Shown here: positions 24,201-35,258 of the stretch, one piece after another
Numbering within the stretch: the stretch's first letter is position 1
Layout of the letters: every line of letters begins with the position of its first letter
NCBI GenBank assembly: GCA_018902385.1
Contig: JABSSW010000036.1
Span: 434,001 to 498,000, forward strand
Direction of reading: 5' to 3'
DNA: 64,000 bases
Source of the DNA: Physcia stellaris
Taxonomy: Eukaryota > Ascomycota > Lecanoromycetes > Caliciales > Physciaceae
Program-made: the position numbers and the translations under genes
The notes under the pieces: model-generated
The model's input: only the letters and a program-made list of their open reading frames with translations
Told to the model about the DNA's origin: nothing
The model's database searches: none

Positions 24201-26742
24201 GGACCCCAAGAGAGGACGACCTTACTAATAGGTACTTTGCAGGAACCTTGGTATCATGATTGCTTTGATGATCTTCGGCTGCTTTGTTTACCTCTTAGCT
24301 ACAGAGTTCATCTCAGCAAAGAAGTCTAAGGGCGAGGTGCTCCTATTCCGACGAGGCCGAGTACCAGATCTAAAGCCAAAACTCGACGAGGAAGCCAACG
24401 CCAACGATAGAATCAACACAGAAACGCTAGCTCGAGGAAAGGTAGTGCCTGACGCCCCTGCCAGTATCCAGAAGCAGACCGAAATCCTCCATTGGGAAAG
24501 CGTCAGTTACGATATTAAGAGCAAAGGCAAGGCACGAAGACTTCTGGATGAGGTCGATGGTTGGATTATACCTGGAACTTTGACAGCTCTGATGGTATTT
24601 TCCTTTTCTCAGTAGAACAATGGAACAAGACGGCTAATGACTTTCCTTAGGGCGTTACCGGAGCCGGCAAAACCACTTTACTCGATGTACTAGCTAACCG
24701 TCTAACCATGGGTGTCGTTAGCGGTCAAATTCTGGTTGATGGCCGACAACGAGATACAGGTTTTCAACGCAAGACTGGGTATGTTCAGCAGCAAGATTTG
24801 CATCTAGCAACATCTACCGTCCGAGAGGCATTGACTTTCAGCGCTATTCTACGACAGCCGAAGGCTGCCTCTCATGCTGAGAAGATTGCATATGTCGACG
24901 AAGTCATCAAGGTTCTCGAGATGGAGGCATATGCTGACGCAGTTGTTGGGGTTCCTGGAGAAGGTGATCTAGATGAAGCTTGCTCGCGGCGAATCAAACA
25001 CTACGTGCTAATAACTGTCAAGGTCTGAACGTTGAACAACGAAAGCGCCTGACTATTGGAGTTGAACTCGCTGCAAAACCTGCCTTGTTACTCTTCCTAG
25101 ACGAACCTACTTCTGGTCATTAGATAGACCTCTTTCGTCCAAGCAGATAAGAGGTCTTGCTGACGAATATATAGGTCTTGATAGTCAGACTGCTTGGTCC
25201 ATCTGCGCCCTTCTGCGCAAGCTTGCAAACAACGGCCAAGCCATCCTCTGCACCGTCCACCAGCCTTCAGCCATTTTGTTCCAGGAATTTGATCGTCTGC
25301 TCTTCCTCGCCATGGGAGGCAAGACCCTCTATTTTGGTCAACTCGGCGATTCTTCGAAGACTCTCATTAACTACTTCGAATTAAACGGAGCTAGGCGTTG
25401 TGATCAATATGAAAACCCCGCGGAATGGATGCTCGAGGTCACTAGCGCAGCTGCTGGCTCAAAAGGCACCTTGGACTGGCCAGCTATCTGGGCTAATTCA
25501 GAAGAACGTAAAGAGGTCAAAGCCGAACTTGCTCGTATGAAGGAAACGCTGTCTCAGCAGCCAGTACCAGTCAACGATCCAGATACAATTCGACCATTTG
25601 CCGCTCCGTTTGGTACACAGCTTTGGGTTGTACTTACTCGAGTCTTCCAGCAATACTGGCGTACTCCGTCATACCTATACTCTAAAGTCGCTCTATGTCT
25701 CTTTAGTGTGAGTCCGAACCTGTCCCAAAGCATCACGAATTGTGTCTGAATTAACCCAGGCAATGTTCATCGGGTTCTCCTTCTGGAAAACGCCCAACTC
25801 GCTCCAAGGGCTGCAGAACCAGCTCTTCGCCGTATTCATGCTACTCACAATCTTCTCCAACTTTTGCCAACAAATCATGCCCCACTTCGTAACGCAACGC
25901 GCCCTCTACGAAGTGCGAGAACGTCCATCCAAGACCTACTCCTGGAAAGTGTTTATCTTCTCAAACATCCTCGTCGAGATTCCATGGAACTCTCTCATGG
26001 CTGTGCTCGTCTTTTTAGTCTGGTATTACCCCATTGGACTGCGCCAAAACGCCGTGGAGGCAAATCAGACGGCCGAAAGAGGGCTCCTGATGTTCTTGTA
26101 TATTCTAACGTTCTTAATCTTTGCTGGAACGTTTACGAACATGGTTATTGCAGGGATTGAGACTGCTGAGGTGGCGGGCAATATTACGAATTTGTTGTTC
26201 TCACTTTCAATAATCTTCTGTGGGTATGTCAAGCCAACCTTTCTGTTTGTTACCTCCATGGCACACCTCCAAAACCCCATACACCAATTTCCATGAGTTT
26301 ATACTGATACTACGCCCCCAGCGTTCTAGCAACACCCACCGCCCTCCCCGGCTTCTGGATATTCTTGTACCGTGTCTCTCCATTCACTTACCTAGTCTCC
26401 GGCATGTTATCCGTCGGTCTCGCCAATGCACGCATCTCCTGCTCTACCGAAGAATTATTGCATTTCTCTCCTCCCTCGAACTGGAACTGCTCCACGTACC
26501 TCGCGCCATACATTGAAGAGTTTGGCGGCTACCTCATAAATAGCAGCATGAGCTCAACCACCGAATGTGTGTTCTGTAGCGCCAATGAGACAAACATCTT
26601 TTTAAAGAGCGTCAGTGCAGAATATGAGAATCGATGGAGGGATTTTGGGATCTTCTTGATTTATGTATTTTTTAATGTCGCGGCAACTGTAGGACTCTAT
26701 TGGCTTGCCAGAGTGCCGAAGAGAGAGAGAGAGAGGAGATGA
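21215..26742 (+). CDS. PDR/ABCG-type full ABC transporter, joined to the isocyanide synthase frame
   Basis: Eighteen exons from 21215 to 26742 in consistent phase; with the synthase the model has 20 exons and about 1849 aa, the ABC part about 1430. Order is NBD1-TMD1-NBD2-TMD2, as in pleiotropic drug resistance pumps. N-terminal PDR segment: [14 protein letters not shown]1 has [12 protein letters not shown], where Cys replaces the Walker A lysine as is usual in this family, and [14 protein letters not shown]2 has [15 protein letters not shown], a degenerate signature [16 protein letters not shown] and [13 protein letters not shown]. TMDs end with the Cys-rich extracellular loop ([10 protein letters not shown] .. 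[12 protein letters not shown]). The intron at 21868-21915 begins GCAAGT (GC-AG type) with a perfect TGCTAAC branch site. The frame opens with the last synthase residues, so translation from ATG 21215 or from a later ATG near 21366 would give a free transporter, while repair of the upstream base gives a fusion. Plausible role: efflux of the isocyanide product. Confidence 0.9.
21868..21915 (+). other. GC-AG intron splitting the NBD1 Walker A motif
   Basis: A 48-bp intron with donor AG|GCAAGT, branch TGCTAAC and acceptor TAG. Splicing makes the serine of GRPGSGCST. Without it the frame stops within six codons. Confidence 0.8.
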
Positions 26743-27105
26743 TGCAAGGTGCGGAGAATGGAAAGAACGGAACCAGAAACACATACATAACTTAGACTAG
26801 TGATTCTTTCATCAGGACTTCAACATCTCCGTAAAGCATCATACAAATGCTCAGCTCCTGTTTTCTTGCACCTGAAAATTGCAGGGCTATCGGACATACA
26901 TCGGCCCGATCGTACTGGGGACATTGCGATTTGTGAAGCGAGAGATACGAGTACTGTAGGTGGTGATGTGGTGATGAGCAAAGCACATTCGGTGGTCGAC
27001 TTTCGTTAAGCAAAAGCGAAACGGTACCAACAACCAGTCGTCCGGGATGGAATCAATAATGTGCGATCAGTAACCATAGCTTATATCCTTTGTACAAAGT
27101 CCACC
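26743..27105. other. intergenic between ABC transporter and RapZ-C-like gene
   Basis: 3' region of the ABC gene and 5' region of the next gene on the same strand. No repeat or RNA gene seen. The AG-rich end of the ABC coding region is at 26724-26739. Confidence 0.5.
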
Positions 27106-27750
27106 ATGTCTCTCCACCCCGAACATTACGGTAGCGCATCCCCACACAATTTCGAACTCAACCTCATCAGCTACGGGCATTCCAATGGGCCCCTCGTAGT
27201 ACCGGACAAACCCTACCGAGTCAAACTCCTTTACTCCGTGTGCGACGTGCCCAACCCGCCCAAACTCCTCCGCAAAAAGCATACAGGTACAAGCTGCCGC
27301 CTGCAGAAGGAGATCTTTCTCAGCAAACAAGGCAAGGCGCGCCTAGAGCAGATCCTTGAAAATATCGAATCGCAGACGAATCAGATTAGTGAGGATTACT
27401 CGCGGGCACCGACGCCCGAGATCCGCACGGACGTGGACCTAGACCTGCTCAAGGATAGTCCTAGGGAACTGGTCGTGGGGATCATGTGTGAGGAAGGGAG
27501 ACATCGAAGCGTGGCATTTGCAGAAGAGCTAGGAAAACGGGTGACGAAAAGGCCGAGGTGGGTGATTGATGTTCGGCATCGTGATTTGGGTGAGATTGGC
27601 AGCAGTGAGGACGATGAAGAGGAGGAAGAGGATGGGAATGTTAGCCCTACGTTTGGGAGAAGGTCTGCGAAGATTGCTAAGCAGAAAGACAAAGAGAAAA
27701 AGAAGATGCATGGAAGGAAGATAAGCTCGTTTGTTGAAGGGGATTTCTAA
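27106..27750 (+). CDS. RapZ C-terminal-domain-like protein
   Basis: An intronless 214-aa frame from the ATG at 27106; a GTG further up (27061) is unlikely as a start. It shows the two conserved parts of the RapZ C-terminal (old P-loop ATPase annotation) fold: LLYSVCDVPNPPKLLRKKHTG near the N-terminus and VVGIMCEEGRHRSVAFAEELG at about residues 140-165, where GRHRSV matches the GG(Q/R)HRSV motif. A Walker A motif is absent; only the C-terminal domain is present. The tail is an acidic run followed by Lys/Arg-rich residues. In bacteria this domain binds small RNA and metabolites; the fungal role is unknown to me. Confidence 0.75.
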   Translation: MSLHPEHYGSASPHNFELNLISYGHSNGPLVVPDKPYRVKLLYSVCDVPNPPKLLRKKHTGTSCRLQKEIFLSKQGKARLEQILENIESQTNQISEDYSRAPTPEIRTDVDLDLLKDSPRELVVGIMCEEGRHRSVAFAEELGKRVTKRPRWVIDVRHRDLGEIGSSEDDEEEEEDGNVSPTFGRRSAKIAKQKDKEKKKMHGRKISSFVEGDF

Positions 27751-29791
27751 AGCCGAGTCCCATGGAGACCGACTGATGATCACTTTTCTATATTGAGCAA
27801 GGATACGGATCTTCATGACGACCATGTCATTCTGGAGGCCCGTCCGCAGGCAGCAAGCCAACTTTTGACCATAGTGCAAAGATTGGGCCTTGAGCTTACA
27901 GTCTGCAATCTAGCCATCCGGACAACCTTGATATACAATGTAGGCGTCTGACCAACGGCAGCCTAGATGCTAGAAGCTTCACCAACATACGGAAGGTGGA
28001 GACCACCAAATATATCGACCGGATACCGCTCCACTATCGTTTCCTCTTCCGTTCAGAAAGGTATCCGATCAACTGATGACCCGCTCATTTCCCAGCCAGG
28101 GAGAATTCAGGTGACTGGACTCTCCCTGTACGGGACTCTACACAAGAAGTGCTGGTTTACAAGTGCTCTTTGGAAGGCATAATCTTCTCTGGGCAATCAT
28201 AAAAATCCTTGACGAAGACTCTGAGAAACCAGAATTGCTGTTTGGGACGGAGCTGCAGCGTGAGTTAGCCCGCGCCATACACCCATATAGCAGCATTGAC
28301 AGGGCAGAAGGGCTATTATCGCCGGTGACACCCATACACCAGAAATTGCTCCATCCACCAGATACAGCAGCCCTCGTTCCTACCGCTCGAGTGCCCCCAA
28401 TCATTCGGGCTCCAGCTCTCCCACTACATCTGGTGAGGTGTCCACGCTCACCTTGGTCAGCGGCAATCAGGGTTCTGGGTGAAATCAAGTGACCGAATTT
28501 AGTACGAGCCGGCAATGGAGGACACAACGTTATTTGCTTTTCAGGGCTTATCGAAGCATGGTGAGACATAAGTCACACTACTGCTCATGGCCAGCAAATA
28601 CGGAGACTATTGATGGATTGTTCGAAGATGTGAAAAAAAATAAGCGGTTTGGGATATTGGTCGCGCAATTCGGTACTGATGGCCAGAAAGAGAACAATGG
28701 AAGTTATAGGCTCATTAATATGAACGGCCTTTGGGGGCTTTACCAGGTCTTTATTGTTTTAAGCTTCGATTATGATTCACCACGTTCACCCAGCACTTCC
28801 TTGCAGACCAGCCTCGCTGATGCAACCATGCCGAGCGTTTACTAAGGTGAGGATCTAAGCCCCAGTTTTCTAGTACAGACTCCAATACCCAGAGAGCATA
28901 TCGTCCCTTTGAAGAATAAATTGTTAATTTTCGAAGGTTCACTGCTGTTGATACTTTCATGTCTTGTTATTTCGTACTTCCCTAAGGTCCACTACCAAAT
29001 TCAAGTATGAAAGGAGAGCCGCTTAAGTGACTAACTATATGATAGGATAAGCTCCTAGACTCACATTCCGGACATCAGTCAAGAGCAGGCATCGCCAGAA
29101 AGACCTCAAAGGTCGAGAAGGCCTACGCTACTAGGCAATTGATCATATACAAGATTCCTATGCGGGAGAAGTACTTCGTATAAGAATTGTGACGCGGGAC
29201 GAGCGGACGGTCAAAGGAATCTATGACAGTTTGCAGACGCGGGCTTCAAGCTGAGGCTGACATGACCTGGAAAGTTACTGTGGGGAACAAAATAAGTGGA
29301 AAGAGCCTCCTTGACGGCGTCCAAGTGGGGCCGTACGTTTGGGAATACTGAGTTGTTTGGGATCGCAGGTGCTGAGTAGGGGGTCACAGTCTCTGATGGC
29401 GAATAAAGGACCAATGGCTTCACTTTAGAGTATTTCGGTTTGTTGGCAGCTCTATTGGAAAGTTTTATTGTAAGCCTAGAGTTACAATGGCTTTTAGCCC
29501 CTTGAAATTTCGACATCATGTGCAAGCATGGCCTAAAAGATCCACAGAAGTAGGTCCGATTCTGTACTTTGAAAGCGAGAAGAACATCAGAGTCAAGCGT
29601 TTGCAGCAATAAGCTAATTGATCTGCATTGTAGCAAGAGCGAACACAAAATAGACATCAGACAAACTCGCGGAAGCAGTCCAATATCCGGAAACTCCAGC
29701 CTCGCTACTTGTCTCAGTTAATCAGACCCCTGGCTAGCCTAAAAGCCAGCATTTCTCGCCAGAGGGTCTGAGCCCAAAATCGGGTAAACCA
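27751..29791. other. 2-kb stretch with no supported gene
   Basis: Short open frames on both strands (for example 28163-28492, 28489-28845, 29211-29657) carry no domain I recognise and overlap antisense frames. It may hold decayed gene remains. The region runs up to an inverted-repeat element at 29800. Confidence 0.45.
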
Positions 29792-29799
29792 TTGTTTTG

Positions 29800-29844
29800 G
29801 GGAGCCGCTATTTGCACACCCCCTTCTACTGCGTGCAATCTCCC
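29800..29844 (+). repeat. left terminal inverted repeat
   Basis: 45 bp, an exact reverse complement of 30624-30668. Confidence 0.92.
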
Positions 29845-30623
29845 CCAGGGTTAGGGTTTTTGAAAGGCGAAAGCAAAACCTCCGAGTACCAAGAAGATGA
29901 GAAGAAAATCACATTTGAATGCGTTTCACATCAAAATTTCATCATGTATTCATCAAATCAATTCGCATGCTAGATACATTGTCGCTTTCGATCATGAGAT
30001 CGAAACTATTACAAAGAAGTCAATTCGTTTCAATTCGAGATCTTTGACAGTGTATGGCCGCGGTATTGATTTCGCAGAGTTCGAGATCGTCAAAATCGTC
30101 AAGATCGTCAAGATTTTCGAGATTTTTCTTTACTTTCTAATTCGCTTTGTGTTTTCTTCGTTCGCTTTTTCGCTTTGACTTCGCTTTGTTTCCATTGTTG
30201 TTGAGTGATTTTGGGTCGAAATGAGTTGACTGTACACTTGACTGAATCATTGACTGTACATCTGATTTGAAAGCGATTGAATCGAAGTCGAAAAATCGAA
30301 CTGAAATCGCTGTTGAAAATATGAAATGAAAAATGAGTCAAACATCGAAGATTCGAAGTAGAAAGTAGACTGCATACCGACCTTTCAAGAACGACGACGT
30401 TATGATCTCGTCGACCGATTCGAACTCGTTGATGATAAAACGACGTCGTAAAGTATTCGCCGCCATATTGAGTGAAACAGCACGTTGCTGAAGATGTAAA
30501 GATGATGCGTGAAGTTTGATGTGACATATATCTCAACGGTGTTGCGAAGGCAACTCCTAGTGTTTGAAGGTTAATTTTAGAAAACTCTTATCGATAGTTT
30601 ATCGATAGGGCCGGAACCATTCC

Positions 30624-30668
30624 GGGAGATTGCACGCAGTAGAAGGGGGTGTGCAAATAGCGGCTCCC
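30624..30668 (-). repeat. right terminal inverted repeat
   Basis: 45 bp, an exact reverse complement of 29800-29844. Confidence 0.92.
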
Positions 30669-30676
30669 TTGTTTTG

Positions 30677-31335
30677 AACTTTCCCGACTGCAATATTACA
30701 CGAAAACAACACGATAAATTGATAACTAGCGTATTTATCGAGTATTTTTGATTTAACTCAATACAGATTAAATCCATTATATTCGACTCGAGCACATTCA
30801 GAGTTATTTCAGAATTGAACAACATATTCAGAATTATTTCAGAGTTGAAGTTTTCGAAACCACGCAATTGAACGTTCAATTGAACGTTCAATGCGCAATG
30901 CAATTGCGCAACAAACATTACATATTATACATTTAACTCGTTAAAACATTGTAGTTTCGTATCGAATCAACAGTTTTGTCTTTTTACATTGTTAAAATTC
31001 GAAATATTCGTTACAATAATGAATTGCGCAATGTGCTTGATTTGACAATTTTTGAATCTGAAAATGTAAAAGAATGTGCGTTCACAAAACGATTGCATTA
31101 TTGCGCAATTCAATTACACAACAACAATGATGTATTATACAATTATCTCGTTAGAACATTGTTGTCTCGTATCGAAATAACGATTTTTTCGTTTTCAATT
31201 AATTGTATTCGACGTGAAATGTTCAAGAATGAGCTTCGCAAAATGCTGAATTTGAATGATGTCACGAAAGCAAATACGGTCGTTTATTCGATTTTGGGTC
31301 CAGACGTGTAGGTAAGAAGCCCGAGCCCTGCGACG
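30677..31335. other. short AT-rich stretch
   Basis: AT-rich DNA right of the transposon, changing sharply to GC-rich at about 31310. It includes repeated words such as CAATTGCGCAA and TTGAACGTTCAA. The two longer open frames (30577-30918 minus, 30976-31311 plus) look like chance frames in AT-rich DNA. Confidence 0.5.
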
Positions 31336-32387
31336 CTATCGGCTACACGGCCCGAGACAACTCGCTACCCCCTCCTCATCCCCAAGTCCCACCATCCCCA
31401 ACGACTCCCTCCACAGCCTCCCCTCCGCCTCCGCATCATACGCATACGGCGCAAACCCATCATCCGTAATATCCAACGGCTGCTCCCCCTAAACGGCCCC
31501 ACAACCGCGCAATTGGCCAAAAACACACCTCCCCTACCCTCAAAGTCCCTACTCAGCGCCGCATACACCGCCGTCGCAGCGCCCTGGGCGGCGGACTTCT
31601 CGCGCGCCTTGACCACGGGCGTCTCCCAGACGTCGGCCATGGTGGCGTTGGAGTGGACCTGCAGGCCGGAGCGGACGCCGCCGGGGTGCAGCGAGATGCC
31701 GTGCAGGCCGCGGCGGCTGTAGCGGCGCTCGAGCTCGGTGGCGAGGTAGATGTTTGCGGTTTTGGACTGGGCGTACGCGCGCCAGGGGTCGTAGGAGGAG
31801 GGCTGCTCGAAGTTGTAGTCGTCGAAGCGGACGGGTCCGCCGCGGTGGCCGGTTGAGGAGACGCAGACGACGCGGGACTGGAAGGTGGGGGTGGTGGAGG
31901 ACAGGAGGGTCGGTTTGAGGAGGTGGAAGAGGAGGAAGTGCGCGAGGTGGTTGGTGCCGAATTGGGTCTCGAAGTTGTCTTTCGTGCGGCCTTCGGGCGT
32001 GGCCATCACGCCGGCGTTGTTGACTAGGATGTGGAGTTTGTCGGTCTGGGATAGCAGCTCTTTGGCGCCCGCGCGGACCGAGTCGAGCGAGTCCAGCTCC
32101 ATCGGGATCATGATGATCTCCGCTTGGTTGGACGTGTCGTCTGACTTGATCGATTCCACCACCTTGCGCCCCTTTTCTAGGTCCCTCACGGTGAGAAACA
32201 CCTTCGCTCCGGTCGCGTGGAACGCTCGCGCGGTCTCTGCGCCCATACCGGCGGAACCGCCCGTGATGAGCATGACTTTGTCGGCCATTTTGCCTACAAG
32301 CCCTTCGTCCTGGACGATCTGCATGGCCGTCGGCCTGGCGTCGCCGGCACCCTGAGGGTTGGCATGAGCGGCAGCATATCGAGACAT
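31336..32387 (-). CDS. short-chain dehydrogenase/reductase (SDR), C-terminus out of frame by one base
   Basis: A GC-rich, intronless frame with the classical SDR marks: TGGSAGMG (NAD(P) loop, about residues 42-49), NNAGVM, then CVSSTGH and YAQSK (catalytic Ser, Tyr, Lys). It resembles retinol-dehydrogenase/WWOX-type SDRs that act on alcohols or ketones; the substrate is unknown. As read, the frame ends at 31365 with an odd Arg/Met/Gly-rich tail. After FRG, one base short in a G5 run (31485-31489), the next frame gives a normal SDR end (LDITDDGF, RLWRESLGMVGLGDEEG) and stops at 31336. I take 31336 as the true end and treat the break as probable sequence error. The ATG at 32387 is followed by a 36-residue leader before the Rossmann fold. 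Confidence 0.83.
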
Positions 32388-33110
32388 GGCGGATGTACAG
32401 ACGACACTTTGTCAGCTGGAGCCAAGGGCTCTTCCGTGGCGCTCGAGCAAGAGTTGCCAGAGGGAGAGAGCGCCTCTTATGTACTTTTTTGGAATCCTTC
32501 GGATTTTGGCTCACACTGCATAAATCCCGAGTTTTGGCGTGCCGGGCTGCCCTGGTTTAAACCTTGTCTGGTGGAGAACGAGGCAGGTGACAGCGAGATC
32601 TGCCCCTGCGAGCGATATCAACGACACACAGATCGACCAATCAAATGGTGCTCAGCCATGCTGTTACTGTTTTCCCTTGAAGTAAGTAAGGCTACTGGCT
32701 CGCACAGAACGTGATTAGCGATTTCCCTGGAGTGAGTAGACCGCAGTCGATGTACATTTATTTTTCATTCCAAGTCCTGCACTTTTGTACGAACTGATCT
32801 TGCAAAAACATGGAAGCATTTACACGATGCGAGATAGGAATATTGCATTTCAGCAAAGAGTCTATGCATAGCAGAGGATACGGAGAATTCAATCAGTACT
32901 TGGTGGCTGGTATTTTCAGGCCAGAAAGAGGGTACGGGTTGTATGCTTTTAACGTAACAAGCGATACTATGCATACGATGCTTTCTAATAGCGGTAACAA
33001 GCATGGAGTCTATGCCGCCCACTGCGATGATAAACCAGAGAAAAGGACTTGTACCAAAAAAAGTATGACATGAACAGTAGCATCTCCCCGTCAAGATGGA
33101 TGAAATGCAA
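32388..33110. other. intergenic between SDR and arabinitol dehydrogenase genes
   Basis: Promoter side of the SDR gene and 3' side of the next minus-strand gene. No supported gene. Confidence 0.5.
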
Positions 33111-34345
33111 TCAAACCTCGCTCTGGATCAAAACCTTTATCGCTCCCGTCTTCGCGCTATCAGCGCTCGTCTCAAAAGCCTTGACCGCATCCTCAAGGCT
33201 GAATCTATGAGTGACGAGGCGCTTCATGTCGAGAACACCGCTCCTCACCAGACGAATAGCCCTGGGCCAGGTGTTGCTGTACCGATATTGGAATTGTAGA
33301 TCGATCTCTTGGGTGCTGAGCCGCATGAATGGGATCTTCATTTCCGGTTTGCCCACACCAATGACAAAGACTTTCCCACCAAACTTCATCGCATAGATTG
33401 CAGCGTTGATTGATGACTCGACTCCTGAGCATTCCAGGGCGGTGGTCAATTGCCCACCGGCGAGGTCTGCCATTGCTGCTCCGGCATCCTCCATAGACAC
33501 CCCGGGCTGGACCTTGTATGTTTTGACACGGGGGCAGATTTCTTTCGCCACGTCCAGTCGACCTTGATCGATATCCGTAATAACAATGGGCTCAGCACCT
33601 GCAGCCGCACAACACAAAAGTGTCATGAGCCCAATCGGTCCAGCACCGCAAATCAATACTGGGTCACCAAGCGCGACCTTCGCTCTTTCCATTCCCGCAA
33701 GACTGACACTGAGCGGCTCCAACATGGCACCATCTTCGTAGCTCATGTCGCCAATCTTGTGACACCACATGGCCGGATGGTTGACGTAGCGGCGAAGCAG
33801 GCCATGAACCGGAGGTGTCGACATGAACCTCATCTCCAAGCAACCATTATAGCGGCCCGTTAGACAAGGTTCGCATTGGTTGCAAATCTGGGAGGGCTCT
33901 ACTGCGACACGGTCGCCCACTTTGAGCGTCTTGACTGACGGGTGCACTGCAATGATTTCGCCAGCGGATTCGTGGCCGAGGATATGGTCGTGCTCAACCA
34001 CCATAGGGCCGATACGGCCGTGACGCCAGAAGTGGATGTCTGAGCTGATGATAATTGTTAGCTCGGATTTTTAGTTTTTTCATGTTGATGCGTTCCATTG
34101 CAATCACAAAGGCAGCAGCTTTCAATTTTAACGAGGGTAATCGTGACGGGTGTGAGCAGTACAACATACCCACAGATACCGGTAGTTTTGACGCCGATGG
34201 TAACCTCACCCTCTGCCAACAGACTCCCACTCTTGACATCTTCAACCGAGGGGCCGCTTTCCTCTACCCATAACTTATGCTCGGGGTTGCAGTAGACGCC
34301 AATGTTGGGCTTACTGGTGGAGGGCATAGCGGTCGGGGTAGCCAT
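33111..34345 (-). CDS. lad1: L-arabinitol 4-dehydrogenase (medium-chain zinc dehydrogenase)
   Basis: Two exons, 34345-34170 and 34044-33111, with a 125-bp GTATGT..CAG intron, give 369 aa. The joint restores [19 protein letters not shown], with the catalytic zinc cysteine. Other marks: GHESAGEI, the four-cysteine structural zinc loop [26 protein letters not shown] (NAD fold) and TDIDQGR, whose Asp favours NAD over [24 protein letters not shown] and [16 protein letters not shown] are typical of LAD rather than xylitol or sorbitol dehydrogenase. The enzyme oxidises L-arabinitol to L-xylulose in pentose use, in the cytosol. The first ATG (34345) was chosen; [10 protein letters not shown] six codons on is also possible. 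I separate it from xylitol dehydrogenase by family memory only. Confidence 0.87.
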
Positions 34346-35258
34346 ATATCGTATTTGCATCGACGTTGCCCGTGTCGCTGGTACCAGAGAAGCGATACGA
34401 CAGGACGGGACCCGTAGCTTGGAGGAGCATGGTCGAAGCAGGTTCGAGCTGATCAGGGAAGCTCGTGCCATTGTGACTCGGGTGATGGGGAGCAATCAAG
34501 AGGTCGAAGTCGGAAGGAGTAGCGAAGATAGGTCAAGGGAATGTGATGTTAATCGAAAGGAAGGAGGTGAGAAGAGCCAGGTGGTCACCGGCAGTGCTGT
34601 TGTAAGTAACGTATACCCGCGCTTTCTTGGTGTTCTGGTAGGATGTGGGGTAACTGGCAGAGAGAAGCGGGCTGTTGGAGCAAAGTGCGACCTAGTGGTA
34701 TTCCCTGCATATTGGAGAGGGCCTTTTGGTGACAGGATCGGTGTCGATGCGCACCAATTGAGGTGTCATGGTGGGGGTCGGTCAGGGCAGAGGGCAACGA
34801 TCTTGTAGCCGGTGAAGCGACCATGCACAAGCGCCGACACCAAGGCTAGTGAAGCGTGCGAAAGAGAGTGGCATCCCAAGAAAAGAATCATTACTATCAT
34901 CAACACAAGCAGAAGTCTACCGATGTGTGTGTGAGGTGGATGTGTCAACAAGAATAATGAAGACTAGTGGGATGACCGATGACGTGCAGCCTGAACCCTA
35001 ATCGGATTGTGAGATGAGGCTATTCTTGCCTAAAGCATATCAACAATGTTCAATGAATGTGTACTCAGCATCTGGCAGAGATGAGCACGAACAGAAAGGA
35101 AACCTTGCATCAGCCCCATTCGATGTCACATCAGGACTGAGTTTGAACGTCCCGTCTTGAAACGCAGAATCTGAAAGCGCCGAGACATTTTGGGCATGGA
35201 AAGTGGAATGGCTTCTTTTGAACCAGACCTGGGATGACTTCCTTTGAACCAGACCTCT
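34346..35258. other. intergenic between arabinitol dehydrogenase and amidotransferase genes
   Basis: About 900 bp upstream of the dehydrogenase. A 168-codon plus-strand frame (34302-34808) overlaps its first exon antisense and has no domain. A near-duplicated phrase containing TTTGAACCAGACCT occurs twice at 35216-35252. Confidence 0.5.

Larger units (their letters stand above)
29800..30668. mobile_element. 869-bp non-autonomous DNA transposon with perfect 45-bp inverted ends and an 8-bp target duplication
   Basis: The ends 29800-29844 and 30624-30668 are perfect inverted repeats, 45 of 45 bases, starting GGGAGCCGCT. The element is flanked on both sides by TTGTTTTG (29792-29799 and 30669-30676), a clean 8-bp target-site duplication. 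That size fits hAT elements; the long inverted ends also recall Mutator-like ones, which usually duplicate 9-11 bp. No transposase is present. The interior is AT-rich, with short GTCAAGATC-type repeats near 30091-30115 and paired TATCGATAG words near 30588-30608. A 142-codon minus-strand frame (30536-30108) has no recognised domain. Perfect ends and target duplication point to a recent insertion. Confidence 0.9.

Noticed and set aside
28138-28845. Three frames of 109-143 codons on both strands
   Set aside because: No recognisable motif, mutual overlap, and no splice sites that would join them sensibly.
30108-30536. A 142-codon frame inside the inverted-repeat element, thought at first to be a transposase remnant
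   Set aside because: No catalytic triad, zinc finger or dimerisation motif; composition follows the AT-rich interior.
31549-32514. A 321-codon Arg/His/Pro-rich frame antisense-phase to the SDR
   Set aside because: Shadow of the GC-rich SDR gene in another frame.
34302-34808. A 168-codon plus-strand frame
   Set aside because: Overlaps exon 1 and promoter of the arabinitol dehydrogenase antisense; no domain.
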